From NCBI RefSeq assembly GCF_963259705.1, contig NC_081841.1, positions 27,889,244-27,953,243 of the forward strand: a stretch of 64,000 bases of DNA. Direction: 5' to 3'. Below are positions 1-10,754 of the stretch, piece after piece; the first letter of the stretch is position 1; each line of letters starts with the position of its first letter. The DNA comes from Myotis daubentonii. Its lineage: Eukaryota; Chordata; Mammalia; Chiroptera; Vespertilionidae. A program made the position numbers and the translations under genes. The notes beneath the pieces were generated by a model that was given only the letters and a program-made list of their open reading frames with translations, was not told the origin of the DNA and ran no database searches.

Positions 1-988
1 ATTTTCCTTAAGACTATGTAAGAGTCAAGTTAAAAAAAGTTAGATCCCTCAATAGGCATTATTTAGGAGGAAAAAAAAGAGGCAATGGGAAATGAGTATC
101 CATGTAAAAGCAAATATGACCTTCTGTAGGAAATGTCACTGTTTCTCAAGTGTGACAAGAATAATATATCTTGGCAGTTGAAACATGCTATTCACCTGAG
201 GCCTGTCAATCATCCTGATTTTGAAAGACAGGATTTATGAATTGTCAACACGTCTTTTAGGCGAGAACCCAGTGTTCATCAAGAGCAAAACTAAAGCAAA
301 TGTTCAAATACATGGAAAGTCGAAACACTGCCTGGTCATTCTACACATAATCTAGAGTTCATGTGTGATCATAATTGTAGCATGTGAGATATGGGTGACA
401 AACTACATGGCTATTACTGTGCTTTTCAAGTGGATCAATGGCTTGTGTTTTTCCTGCGATCCATATAAAGCAAAGCATTTGTCATTGGGCAACCCCTATA
501 AATGCAACTCTCTAATACTGCAAGCGCTGACAGCCTTGTAGGCGATTTCAGCAGGGAAGCCAGGACTAAACATACTGAACTACATTAGAGTTGGTCCCTG
601 GAGGACAGAATTCAGCCTCATTGGCAAGGGCACTGGAAGAGTTCCATTTGACTCCTCATTAAGCCTCTCCTAGGGATTGAAGCTCCCGCTCCGTGGCTGC
701 TACCGCTCCTCTTTCTACAGGAGAGCTAGTGTGAACTATACAGGCATATTCATTTTCAGATATTTAGGCAAAGGTTGCTTTGCCTAACAAAAATAAAGCC
801 TCCTGCAGATTTAAAAAAGGATCTTCCAGCCTCTTGATCATTAAAAGCCTTATTATTATTTCCAGAGGAAATAGCTTTATTTCAGCTTGTGAGGATTCAT
901 GTTAAACGCCTGTCTTAGGACATATACAATACAAGGCTCTGCTTTTCTGCATTCATCTGTTCTCTGAGAAACAGCATTCCGAGCAAAA
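1..988. other. 5' flanking sequence, no gene seen
   Basis: AT-rich sequence upstream of the CpG island. I see no convincing exon, RNA gene or recognisable repeat. It lies 1.7 kb or more upstream of the PTPRO start codon and is read as distal 5' flank. Confidence 0.5.
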
Positions 989-990
989 TA

Positions 991-1172
991 CACTGAGTGG
1001 CCAGATTATTATGACCACCCCATTAGTACTTCATTGACACTTCCAAAAATACTGAACATTGAAAACTTCCTAAGCAAATACTCTCAAGGTTTTATTATTA
1101 TTATTATTATTTGAATAACCAATTCACTTCATTGTACTGATGGGGTGGTCATAATAATCTGGCCACTCAGTG
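991..1172. mobile_element. Non-autonomous Tc1/mariner element (MITE), 182 bp
   Basis: The two ends are perfect inverted repeats of 32 bp, starting CACTGAGTGGCCAG at 991 and ending in the exact complement at 1172. Both ends are flanked by TA (989-990 and 1173-1174), the mariner target duplication. The interior has a short (TTA)n run and no transposase, so the copy depends on an enzyme made elsewhere. The undamaged inverted repeats suggest a fairly recent insertion, about 1.5 kb upstream of the PTPRO start codon. Confidence 0.92.
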
Positions 1173-1174
1173 TA

Positions 1175-1954
1175 GTTGGTGATAACGACCTCAGCCTTCT
1201 TTACCTACCAGAATTGCTGGGATAATGAAATCAGAACAAACATTTTGTAGCAGTTGGTGAAGCACACGTTACTATGTGCACTCTCTGCTGCCAATGCCCG
1301 TTCTTATTGATTTGGAATCTTGAAAATAGCATAGCACGGTTTAGCATACTTTGGAAGTACTGCATTGGAAATGCTGATGATACAGCATTCGCATTCCTCT
1401 GGGAGTCTCTCCTAGGAAGATTCACAAGACTGTTTCTGTTTTAAGTGCAATAAAAACAAACAAAACTATTTTGTCTTGCAAGAGCTGTGTAAAATACCTT
1501 ACGACGGAGAGAAAATTTTCTGTGGTTATGAAATAATACCTACAGTCTTTGGGCATCTAATCACAGTGGTTCTTAATGGAGTATTAATAATGCAAATTAA
1601 TGAAGAATGCTTTACTGCTTACTGTTTACTGTTCATATTTCCCCAAAGTGCTCCATATGTACGTGTGTATAAAGGCATAAGAAGCTAAGCAAATCTGAAA
1701 GAAGTGATGAAGAAAAAATAGAAAGACAACATAGCAAAATATAATCATATAAAAATATGCATCACGGTGAAAGTTCTTTTTGCATTTACAAGATAAATGG
1801 TATCCAAGGGTGGCCCTTGAAATTTACAAGAACTCCTGATTCCAAATGGAAAATGTGTATAATTGTGCTATATCCTTCTTGGTGAGTGTGGGATGGAGAG
1901 TAGGAGAGTGTTGAAATGGGATAGGGAGAATGGAAGAGAAAAGGGTTGTGTTCT

Positions 1955-1960
<6 letters not shown>
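1175..1960. other. 5' flanking sequence, unassigned
   Basis: AT-rich sequence between the mariner MITE and the promoter-proximal microsatellite. Its short open frames have no features of real genes. Confidence 0.45.

Positions 1961-2051
<91 letters not shown>
1961..2051. repeat. Compound (CT)n(CA)n microsatellite
   Basis: About 24 CT units run directly into about 21 CA units. It lies roughly 170 bp upstream of the CpG island and 650 bp upstream of the PTPRO start codon. The open frames reported across it on both strands are artefacts of dinucleotide repetition. Confidence 0.98.
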
Positions 2052-2052
<1 letters not shown>

Positions 2053-2575
2053 ATGCACTCACTCCATAGCTAGTCACAACCACCACTCCCTTTCAGGAGT
2101 TACTACTGGTCCTTTATAACCACGACTGAGAGCAGATGTGGGGAGGTTGAGAGGGGCCTGGGATCTGGTCACGAGTTGGTCCAGAGAAGTCAGGAAACCG
2201 CACAAAACTCCCACGTCTGAGACTGTGGAAGGGGTTGGGGCGGAGCCTGGCGAGGGGCTGTCCAGCGATTAGAGGCAGCGGGCGGACCCTGCTGGGAGGG
2301 CTGGGAGGCTGCTGTCACTTTACGAATCCGAAGCCCAGAGAATATTGCTGCTGCCAGAGAGCCTGGCGAGCCGGGACAGGGTCCCCTCCTCTCGCTCGCC
2401 ACGCGGACCCGCGCCTCCTCTGGCAGCGGCGGCGGTGGCGGCAGAGCCTCACCCACTCCCATCCCCACCCTCTCCATCCTTCGCTGCTAAAGAACAGCCG
2501 CGCCTGGCACGTTCCTGGAGGACCGCGGGTGCGATACCGGGAAGAGAGCCGCCGCGGAGAGACCGGAAAGGCAGC

Positions 2576-2614
2576 ATGCGCCCTCCGGGAGCTGCCTCGG
2601 CGCCCAAGGTCTGA
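2576..2614 (+). CDS. Short upstream ORF in the presumed 5' leader
   Basis: An ATG at 2576 opens a 12-codon frame (MRPPGAASAPKV) ending in TGA at 2612-2614, 85 bases before the PTPRO start codon and in a different frame. If transcription starts upstream of 2576, scanning ribosomes meet this ATG first. Its context (CAGCATGC) is weak because +4 is C. It is a possible translational control element; there is no evidence that the peptide has a function. Confidence 0.4.
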   Translation: MRPPGAASAPKV

Positions 2615-2699
2615 AGCTGCAGCCCCAGTTCGCCATTGTGAGCCGCCACCGGGGCTCCCGCCGGCACGACCGCCCCTCTGGGTCCCCGTCCGCGCCGCG

Positions 2700-2774
2700 A
2701 TGGGGCACCTGCCCGCGAGCACCCGCGGCGGCCGCCGCCTCCTGCCTCTGCTCGGGCTCTTTGTGCTGCTCAAG
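2700..2774 (+). CDS. PTPRO: Exon 1 coding part, receptor-type tyrosine phosphatase O (signal peptide)
   Basis: The 25 codons begin MGHLPA, run through basic GGRR and a hydrophobic core LLPLLGLFVLL, and end in Lys directly before a splice donor (AAG|GTAGGG, donor at 2775). This is the n- and h-region of a secretory signal peptide; the cleavage site would lie in exon 2. The start matches what I recall of PTPRO (GLEPP1), which opens MGHLP, has RRLLPLL and ends its first exon near FK. PTPRO is a type I membrane protein with fibronectin type III repeats and one cytoplasmic phosphatase domain, found in podocytes and neurons. The ATG is the first in its frame within the island and has G at -3 and +4. 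The frame stays open to 3350, but that is GC-rich readthrough into the intron. Exon 2 is not in the window. The gene name rests on a short peptide recalled from memory, so it is probable, not proven. Confidence 0.78.
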
Positions 2775-3458
2775 GTAGGGAGCCTCGCACCCCGCCCGCG
2801 GTCCAGCCGGCGCCCGAGCTCGGCTCCCGGCTCTGCCGCCACGGACCTGGGCGCCCCGGGACGCGAGGGCCGCGCGGCTGGGAGCGCAGGCTGTGCAGCG
2901 GGGAGCATGCTTTGTTGTCCTGGCGGGTGCGCGTGCCCCGCGCTCTTAGGGGACGTGGTGGGAGAAGGGGGAAGTTTGCTCTCTCCAGCTTTCAACCTTT
3001 GTGCTCTTTTACCCACCTCACAGGTGGGCTTGTTGGATAATGCTTCCTCCGGCAAAGTGAGCCCACTTTCCCTTCTTCTGGCCGCTACGTGCTGCGCCCC
3101 GATGCTGCCTAACCTCCCCGCCTCCCCCAGCGGAGTGCGAGCCTGCTTTGTCTTAATTTACCTTTTGCCGGGATTACACCGGGGGCGGGCGCTGAGCTCC
3201 CCGGCTGCCCGAAGGCTGCTGGGGGTGGGTCGGGAGAATGGTTTTCTTTGGAAAAAGAGTGTCAGCTTGACCCTGGAGAGGACTCCTCGCTCCCTGAGAA
3301 AACCCTCTACAAAGTCTCCAGACTTTCCCAACTGTATGTACAGAGAATGATACCTCCACATTCCAATGGCAGAAAAATCGGTGTAATTTACTTTCTTGTG
3401 TCTTCTTTGGAATATCCTACTCCAGGGTTATACTTTGAGGAAAAGAAGAGGGCTGCTT
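2775..3458 (+). other. PTPRO: Start of presumed PTPRO intron 1
   Basis: The splice donor GTAGGG is followed by the downstream half of the CpG island, then ordinary sequence. First-intron island shores often hold regulatory sites, but none can be named here with confidence. Nothing after this point in the window looks like a PTPRO exon, so 2775-64000 is inferred to be intron 1. Confidence 0.6.
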
Positions 3459-3460
3459 AA

Positions 3461-3507
<47 letters not shown>

Positions 3508-3541
3508 ATACATACATAAATACATAAATAAATAAATAAAT
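3459..3541. repeat. (AAAT)n microsatellite with ACAT variants
   Basis: About 20 tetranucleotide units (AATA), with a few CATA variants near 3511-3528. It could be the expanded A-rich tail of a lost retroposon, but no body is recognisable upstream. Confidence 0.97.
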
Positions 3542-4680
3542 TCGAGTTTGACAACTATACTGTACATAAAAATTTAGACATTTTAGCTAGATGTTTTCTT
3601 GGAAAGTGGTGTGAAGTTATGAGGTAATTGCCTACCACTTGTGTCTTCAGTAGGGCTACTTCAGTGTTGTCCTGAGTCCTTCCTGTCCATTCTCCCCAAA
3701 GCAAACTATGTCTGCTGGTCACGGGGAGCTATTCTTTCAGCACCACAAGCTATCTTCCTCAGAAATGGATGAGACATTGATGGATGCAAATGTTTTCTTA
3801 TCAAAGCGTCACTTCTTGCTGACATGCGCCATTGACTATGAATGCTTGACAAGGAGACTGCGGAGCGGGACCAATGGGTTGAAAACAGTGTCACTTCTAA
3901 ATATTCCATATTTTCATTTATCTTAATGGAAAAATAGTTTCAGGGAGAAACAGCAACAGAGTGCATAGAGAAGATTCTAAATTACATTTACTATGTTTTC
4001 ACATTGTTCTTAAGTTTAAATAATAATTTCACTTAGAATCTGGTTAATAATAATCTCACTAATATGGTTTCACTCCAGGGGAAACTCTATGCGCACACAC
4101 CACAATGTATTAGAGTTAAGTTTCCTATTAATTTTTCTATCTGTCAAATTCTGTCATGACTCTTTGTATATGCAACACTTGCCATGCATCCGAAGTGAGA
4201 GATGGAGTCACCACACATTTTACTAAGTAACAGCTAAGACTTACACACATGACACCTGGTCCAAATCCAACCTTTGGCACAGCTGCAGGTTTTTATTTGA
4301 ATTCTCTGTAATGGGGGCAGAACCCCAGAAATGGGAGAGGGCATAGGGTGCTGCAATTAAAATCTAAAATATGTGGCAAAAGTTCAAATAAAAACTTGAT
4401 ATATTGGAGTGAGGAAATGGTCAATGATAACATAATGGCACCCTCAGTGGCTGGGATAGAGGTTCGCCTTGTGCCACACAGTAGCTGCACTTCTGCACAT
4501 ATGCAGATTGATGGCAGTTATGGTAAACGTCATCACATAGTAAATACACTGATAGAGCTTGTCGTTTAAGTAAATGTTGTGATGGGACAAACAATTTTGT
4601 AAAGCTCTGCCCTTTATTTTATGTAACTGCAGTGTTTTATGTCACCTGAATACAAAGTACACCAGAGGAAGGATAACTCT
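3542..4680. other. Intronic sequence, unassigned
   Basis: No exon, RNA gene or clear repeat recognised. The longest open frames (about 70 codons) look like chance. Confidence 0.4.
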
Positions 4681-4834
4681 GTGCCAGTCTGACATATACT
4701 GAATACACCCTATGTGCCAGTCAGCCTGATATATACTGAATACACACTATGTGCCAGTCAGCCTGATATATACTGAACACACACTATGTGCCAGTCTTCC
4801 AGGCATTTCACATTTGCTATTTCATTTAATCCTA
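4681..4834 (+). repeat. MIR SINE fragment with a 37-bp tandem duplication
   Basis: The MIR-like phrase CTATGTGCCAG recurs with GTGCCAG starting at 4681, 4714, 4751 and 4788. The spacing is 37 bp, with one 33-bp unit. After the last copy, MIR-like sequence continues (CAGGCATTTCACATTTG, then ATTTCATTTAATCCT) until a Helitron interrupts it at 4835. A local tandem expansion therefore arose within an old MIR. Confidence 0.7.
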
Positions 4835-5516
4835 TCCTATCTAATAATAGACAAAGATAGTAATTGACCATAGTTCACTACACCTCCCATTGGCTAATCA
4901 GCACGATATGCAAATTAGCCACCAACAAAGATAGCGACTAATTTGCATACCACAGGCGGGGCGGGACAGCGCGAGCCTCCATCTGGGCCCTGTGTGCAGC
5001 CCTGGGCGGTGGGGCTTAGGCGGGCTAAGCCCCACCCCCAGCCAGGACCCCCGTGTGCCGCCAAAGCCCTGCACCCATCCAGGATCCCTATGTGCTGCCT
5101 AAGCCCTGAGCTGCCTAAGCCCCACCTCCGGCCAGGACACCATGGCGACTAGAGAGCTGGAAAGTGCCGCCCACAGGGTACACCCAGCAGGGCCTGACCC
5201 CGGGTACCTTGGTGATCCAGCAATCGGTGAGCAGGAAAGTGTGGTCTGTAGGCAACACCCAGCAAGGCCTGCTCTTGGGTCATCACAGCGATCCCAGAGC
5301 AGGAAAGGGCGGCCTGCAGGCAGTCCCCGTGTGCACCTGCTCCTGGGTGGCCGTGGAGATCCGTGAGCAGGAAAGCATGGCCTGCAGGCAGCACCCCACC
5401 CTGGCCACAGCTCAAGGGAGAGTACAAGACGCAGTGGAGGCCAGGAGCCTGAGAGATCAACAGAGAGGGGCACCTGCGCCAAGCCTCCACAGTGTGGCTG
5501 GGGCAGGCCCCCATCA

Positions 5517-5561
<45 letters not shown>

Positions 5562-5612
5562 CCTACTCTGAGCCTCCAGTGTGGCTGGGGGCAGACCCCC
5601 AGCGGGGACACA

Positions 5613-5671
<59 letters not shown>

Positions 5672-5783
5672 GACGCCTGCTCTGAGCCTCTGCTGCCAGA
5701 CTGTGGCCATCAATAGGACATCCAATGAGGGCTCCCAGACTGAGGGGCAGTCTGGGCATGAATTTTGTGCACCGGGCCTCTAG
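4835..5783 (+). mobile_element. Non-autonomous HeliBat Helitron, 949 bp
   Basis: Starts TCCTATCTAATAA after an A and ends in TGTGCACCGGGCCTCTAG before a T, the expected Helitron termini and A^T insertion. The interior has a GC-rich block of three and a half degenerate 68-75-bp units (starting 5161, 5236, 5304, 5372) and two long CA runs (5519-5560 and 5608-5669). It encodes no Rep/helicase. The long open frames on both strands (up to 208 codons) come from GC-rich repeats and CA runs and are not genes. Confidence 0.92.
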
Positions 5784-6378
5784 TTTTATTATATTTGACA
5801 AGAGATGTTCAAAGTGGCAAGTTGGGCATCTAGGGTTATGCTTCTACATTTAAGGAATAGTATATTACATGGTAAATTGGGTACATAGTATAATTTCTTT
5901 ACAATTTGGAGAAACTTTTGCATTTAAGGTCCTGAATATATGTCAGTAAAATAAGTTTAATATGCCGGTGGTGACAGGAACATGAAGAAAAATGCGATTA
6001 TTAAATACCATGTTGTCAATTGAATCTCAATGATAAGATCTAAAAAGGTCTATGTGTTAAGAAACAAACCATCCCTCCACCCCACTCCCAAATCTCTGTA
6101 GATCTCTAATGTCAATAAGTCTTTCACTTCCCAATTTGAAGTATCCTCATATAAAAATGAAAATCTCTAAAAACCACAGAGAAACTCAAGTATGAGGCTT
6201 GTGATGGGTTTATCTGTTTCACAAATTAAGTGGTAGTAAAATCTGAATATTTGAATCAGCCATAACCAGTTTCATTGAGGTAGTCCAAGCATGCCTGGCC
6301 ATGATGTCTTTGTCCATCATTCCTTATCCATGGCTTAGTGATGTACACATTTAATCAGTCACCTCATATCATCTAAAC
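5784..6378. other. Intronic sequence, unassigned
   Basis: AT-rich; no gene or clear repeat seen. Confidence 0.4.
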
Positions 6379-6584
6379 CAATGATTCTCAGCCTTCCTAA
6401 TGCCATGACCCTTTAATACATACAGTTCCTCATGTTGCGGTGACCCCCAATTTCATTGTTACAAATTGAACATAATTAAAGCATAGTGATTAATCACAAA
6501 AACAATATGCAATTTACATGTGTTTTCCGATGGTTTTAGGTGACCCCTGTGAAAGGGTTGTGACCCACAGGTTGAGAACCGCTG
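6379..6584. mobile_element. Non-autonomous hAT element remnant
   Basis: The ends are diverged inverted repeats: CAATGATTCTCAGCCT at 6379 and AGGTTGAGAACCGCTG ending at 6584. These resemble the CAGTGGTTCTCAACCT termini of mammalian hAT MITEs. The inner sequence (AATGCCATGACCCTTTAATAC, GACCCCTGTGAAAGGGTTGTG) fits the same family. The 8-bp flanks are only weakly similar, so the target duplication has decayed. Confidence 0.82.
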
Positions 6585-6691
6585 AACCAACCACTGTATA
6601 TTATAAGGTGAATATCTGCATTATCAGTGTTGCATAAGCACAATGCTGTTTATAAAAATATTAAATTTATGTCAATATTGATAGTATATAT

Positions 6692-6716
6692 AAAAAGAAA
6701 AAGAAAAAGAAAAAGA
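6692..6716. repeat. Short (AAAAAG)n run
   Basis: Four units of a hexanucleotide in AT-rich sequence. Confidence 0.85.
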
Positions 6717-7299
6717 CTTTGCTTATCAAATATACTGGGAGCCTACCAATCTTAAAATCTTCTATCCACATACAAATGCAAATGGAGTATTTATCTGCTG
6801 AGTCTCCCTCTTATGCATCTTCCCATAATTCCCCTTGAAGACAATGTAACTTCTGTCATCTATTATATCTTCACTAAACCTTTATCTGATAATTGTTTCC
6901 TATATCAGTTCACTCTGTATTGGGATTTTGTTAAGTAAGATGCAAATGGTAGACTATGACATCAGAGGAATGTAAATTCTGCCTTCCCTGAAATGATGCT
7001 CATTAGTAGTCAACTGGAATGTTTCCCTAAACTCATGGGCTTGGCATGAATCCTTCTTTCTTTCTTAACCTCCTTTCTATATTTCTTTCCATTTCTGCTC
7101 TTACCTGACTTATAGCCAAAGAACATCAAATTTGAAAAGAAGGCCTTAATTATATTCTCTGAAAGAGGTTTATGTTTAGCATTATAATGCTTGCCATAGC
7201 ACTCCTATTCAGGAGTAATATCTGCCTCCCAAGGTCTGTCTGCCTTTCTTCACTTCCATATGACCTCCTCTCTCCTTTTCTTTTTCTCCCTTACACAAC

Positions 7300-7314
7300 T
7301 CTCTCTCTCTCTCT

Positions 7315-7346
<32 letters not shown>
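7300..7346. repeat. (CT)n(CA)n microsatellite
   Basis: A CT run grades into a CA run 33 bp left of a Helitron end. Confidence 0.95.
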
Positions 7347-7347
<1 letters not shown>

Positions 7348-7379
7348 TTACATTCCTCATTGAAGGTTCATCTGCAATA

Positions 7380-7751
7380 CTAGAGGCCTGGTGCATGAAA
7401 TTGGTGCACTGGAGGAAGGGTCCCTCAGCCCGGCCTGTGCCCTCTTGCAGTCCAAGATCCCTTGGGGGATGTCTGGGACCCCTCACTCCTCACCACCCTC
7501 TTGCTCACTGCTTTTTACCGCTGGGCTCGCTGTTCCTTAGCGCTGCCGTGGAGGCGGGAGAGGCGCCCACCACCGCTGCTGCATTTGCCAGCTGTGACCC
7601 CAGCTTCTGGTTGAGCAGCATTCCTCCTGTGGGAGCACACTGACCACCAGGGGGCAGCTCCTGTGTTGAGTGTCTGCCCCCTGGTGGTAAGTATGTGTCA
7701 CAGTGACTGGTCGTTCTGCTGAAGTGGTCACTTAGGCTTTTATTATATAGA
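7380..7751 (-). mobile_element. HeliBat Helitron, downstream member of a tandem pair
   Basis: On the minus strand it starts TCTATATAATAAAAGCC at 7751 and ends CCAGGCCTCTAG at 7380, with a T beyond in that orientation. Its first base touches the last base of the next Helitron (7752-8251) with no spacer. It is non-autonomous, with no Rep/helicase reading frame. The fragment GGGGGCAGCTCCTGTGTTGAG at 7652 also occurs, near exact, in the short Helitron at 20358-20610, so the two share a subfamily. Confidence 0.9.
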
Positions 7752-8251
7752 CTAGAGGCCCAGGGCACAAAATTTGTACACTGGGGGGGGTGTCCCTCAG
7801 CCCAGTCTGCACCTCTCCAATATGGGACCCCTCGGGGGATGTCCGACTGCTGGTGTGGGATCAGGCCTAAACCGGCAGTCGGACATCGCTCTCACAATCC
7901 AGGACTGCTGGCTCCCAACTGCTCACCTGCCAGCATGATCACCCCCTAACCACTCCCCTGCCAGCCTGATCGATGCCTAACTCCTCCCCTGCTGGTCCAA
8001 TTGCCCCCAACTGCCCTCCCCTGCCAGCCCAATTGCCCCTAACTGCCCTCCCCTGCAGGCCTGGTCTCCCCCAACTGCCCTCCCCTGCCAGCCTGGTCGC
8101 CCCTAACTGCCCTCCCCTGCAGGCCTGGTCCCCCCCAACTGCCCTCTCTTGCCAGCCATCTTGTGGCAGCCATCTTGTGACCACATGGGGGCAGCCATCT
8201 TGTGCGAGGGTGTGAAGGTCAATTTGCATATTACCTCTTTATTATATAGGA
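7752..8251 (-). mobile_element. HeliBat Helitron, upstream member of a tandem pair, with internal minisatellite
   Basis: On the minus strand it starts TCCTATATAATAAAGAGG at 8251, preceded by A, and ends CTAG at 7752. CTAG abuts the TC start of the neighbouring Helitron. The interior (7937-8157) holds seven copies of a 31-32-bp C-rich unit, on the plus strand of the type CCTAACTGCCCTCCCCTGC. The open frames here are produced by the repeat. Confidence 0.9.
7937..8157. repeat. 31-32-bp minisatellite inside a Helitron, seven units
   Basis: Consecutive units alternate between CCAGCC and CAGGCC endings and differ at a few positions. This suggests duplication of a two-unit block. The array lies wholly inside the Helitron at 7752-8251. 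Confidence 0.9.
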
Positions 8252-9825
8252 TTGGTACATGAACCATAATCTTTTCATCTTTCCAGAGCAGCCTAGACCA
8301 TCCTCATAGGAACAAAGTTTGCTCCTCTGACACTGATTCCTTTGATAAATGTTGCTTCCAACCTTTTAGAGAAACCCTATACATGTGACATCCCCAATAA
8401 GTTGGAGAAGATTCATTGGGCTGGTCTTCCATAAGGGATTGGTGGTAATAGTTTTCACTGTGCACATCCACTTGCTTTTGCTCTTTGTTGTGTGAACGAT
8501 TATTATTTTATGGAAGAATAGAACATTCACTTTATACCTCAGCTTCATTTTGGTCAATAAAAATATACATCTATATACATGAATTACACCTATTTTAAAT
8601 GTAGCACTATATCTAGCATCTAAATATACAACTAAAGTTATTTAAACTTATAAGCACATTGACTCTTGAGGGTGTGCAAAGAATATTTGGTGTTAAATAC
8701 AGTTGTTGTGTCTAAACCATTGTGATTGACAGCTGTTTGCCAAAATAGAAGGCTTAGCAGCAACTTAACAGCAATGACCATGTACCAGTATATACTGGTT
8801 TTCATTTTCTTTCTAAGTTAATGCCTTTAGGTACATACTTCCAGTGGTGTTGCATTTTCAGAAGCATAGCCCCAATGCAATGATGAGCTTTACTGGAAAG
8901 CACGTAATGTATTCACTTAATTACTCCAAATATGTTGTGAATATTTTTGAAATAAAGAAATTTCCTTTGTAAGTTTTTATCTTCTACTGTACTTAATATG
9001 TGGTATTAGGCAATAACAGAGGCTTAATAAAGAGGATTCAAATTTTGACAGTCAGTTTCTGACCTGCAACTTCAGGCAATACTCATATATGCAGGTAATA
9101 TTCTTGCTTCCTCTTCTATTTTATCCCTCTTTTATGACTACTGCCAACCCCAACTGGCAAAGATTTCTGCATTACTTTAGTAGAGATCCCTTTAATTTTT
9201 TTGCCTGAACTTGACCCTTAAGAGATCAGACCTTTTTTACACCCTGGTCTTAGTTATCTGTATGGGTGGTGTTTAATCCAAGGGCATAGCCTTAAAGAAT
9301 TCATCTATGGTGGCCTTACAGATCCACTGTACCACCTCTTTCAGCTTAAATAAATGTGAGAGACTTCTTTGCAAACTTGGGACATTGATTTGAGGTTACT
9401 TTAGCAAAAATAGAAATTAGTAAGAGGGTGAATGTGGGGGGATGAGGTGGGAGGCAGAACACACAGCTCTTGTCCTCTTCCCTCCTGGTGCTTTTGGCTC
9501 TAGCAGGTTCCATATTATTCCAGCAGAGGGAAAAGGGGAAAAGGGCAGTGAGCCAGGATGGGGGCTTGAGGAGCACCAAGATTTAACAAGAAATCTATAA
9601 AGATGAAGAAGAAACAGCCTGAGAGGTACACAGGGAAAGCAGAATCAAGGAAACCCAGAATTCAAGTGGGAGGGATTGGCCAGCAACCTCAGATACAAAA
9701 GAAGGGTCATGTAAATTAAGGTCTGGAAAGTATTGTTGGGTTGGGAACTAGGTAGACTGTTGGACTCTGTGGAGCTTGGGAGCAGTAGCATGCTCCTGGG
9801 AGTGGAAGAGTAAGCTGGTTGCTTA
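8252..9825. other. Intronic sequence, unassigned
   Basis: No exon or RNA gene seen. The purine-rich stretch at about 9340-9820 has the look of an old mammalian repeat, but I cannot name the family. Confidence 0.35.
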
Positions 9826-10065
9826 TTTGTTAAGAGCATAAGCAGCAGGTTGGAGAGACCCAATTTCATCTCAGCTCCCGGCTGTGCCACTTACCAGCAG
9901 CAGGAAGTGGGGAAGAGTTATTTCAACTCTCAGGGGCCCCTTTGACAATCTGTTACATATTTATCTCAGAGGATTATTGTCAGGAATACGTGGTATAATA
10001 ACCATAAAGTACTTTAAACAGTGTCTAGAATACAGTAAGCACTCAGTAAGTGTTACATACAAAAA
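9826..10065 (+). repeat. MIR SINE
   Basis: Contains the MIR central signature (GGCTGTGCCACTTACCAGCAG near 9883) and the 3' part (TAAAGTACTTTAAACAGTGTC, then AATACAGTAAGCACTCAGTAAG). It is diverged, as expected of this ancient family. Confidence 0.75.
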
Positions 10066-10754
10066 TAAAAAAGAGGAAAAAGAAATAGGACAGTAAAAAT
10101 TGCCAACGCAAAATCAGTAAGTAGAACAATAAAAATGTGTATAGAGCATCATCTTCCAAAATGTGCAATGTCAGCGGGTGTTATTGAAAACAAACACTTC
10201 TGTAATGGCATAAATCAGGGCAATAATCTGTTTAACTCTGTTTAAACTAGTATTATTTTATTATTATTTTTGTACCAGGATTTCTCAGAATGTTTAGTAT
10301 GTTAATATGCATTTTGTCTTCCAAAAGAGAACTATGATAGCATTTCCCAAGTTTGACTGTAGCATCATTTTTCTAAAAGTGATTCATGGAAATAGTGAAT
10401 ATACTCTAAGAAGCAATGCCTATACTTATACACCAAGTATATTTTTATTTATCTCTCTCTTTTTAAAAATGAGAAGTATAACCTTGATGGTAAGGAAAAA
10501 ATAGCAGCAAGATGAATTATAATTTAAATTTCAGAATCAGAAGAAGTTGCATGGAGGAGAGCAACTATTCCCAACTTTCTTATCAAGGACTAATATTCAG
10601 GAAACTCCTTTGTAAGAAAAAATGCACATATTCTCCTTATTTTATGGATTGTGCTACTTATTTTTATCATTGTACATACTAGTACAAAATATTTCTTTGG
10701 ATTTTGACTATTAAAGAGATGGAAAATTCATTTTAACACTATTTTCCAATATTG
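10066..10754. other. Intronic sequence, unassigned
   Basis: AT-rich; nothing recognised. Confidence 0.4.

Larger units (their letters stand above)
2215..3220 (+). promoter_or_regulatory. PTPRO: CpG island containing the PTPRO promoter and exon 1
   Basis: The composition changes abruptly from AT-rich flank to GC-rich, CpG-dense sequence at about 2215 and fades after about 3220. A GC box (GGGGCGG, 2237-2243) lies near its left edge. I see no convincing TATA box at a useful distance from the start codon, which fits a CpG-island promoter with dispersed start sites. The transcription start cannot be fixed from sequence alone; somewhere in 2240-2550 is likely. Confidence 0.8.

Noticed and set aside
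2235..3350. A 371-codon open frame through the CpG island
   Set aside because: Its first codon is TTG, not ATG, and it reads straight through the splice donor at 2775. Only 2700-2774 is supported as coding; the rest is GC-rich readthrough.
5099..5725. A 208-codon minus-strand open frame
   Set aside because: Lies inside the Helitron at 4835-5783 and is largely poly(Val-Cys) from CA runs plus minisatellite repeats.
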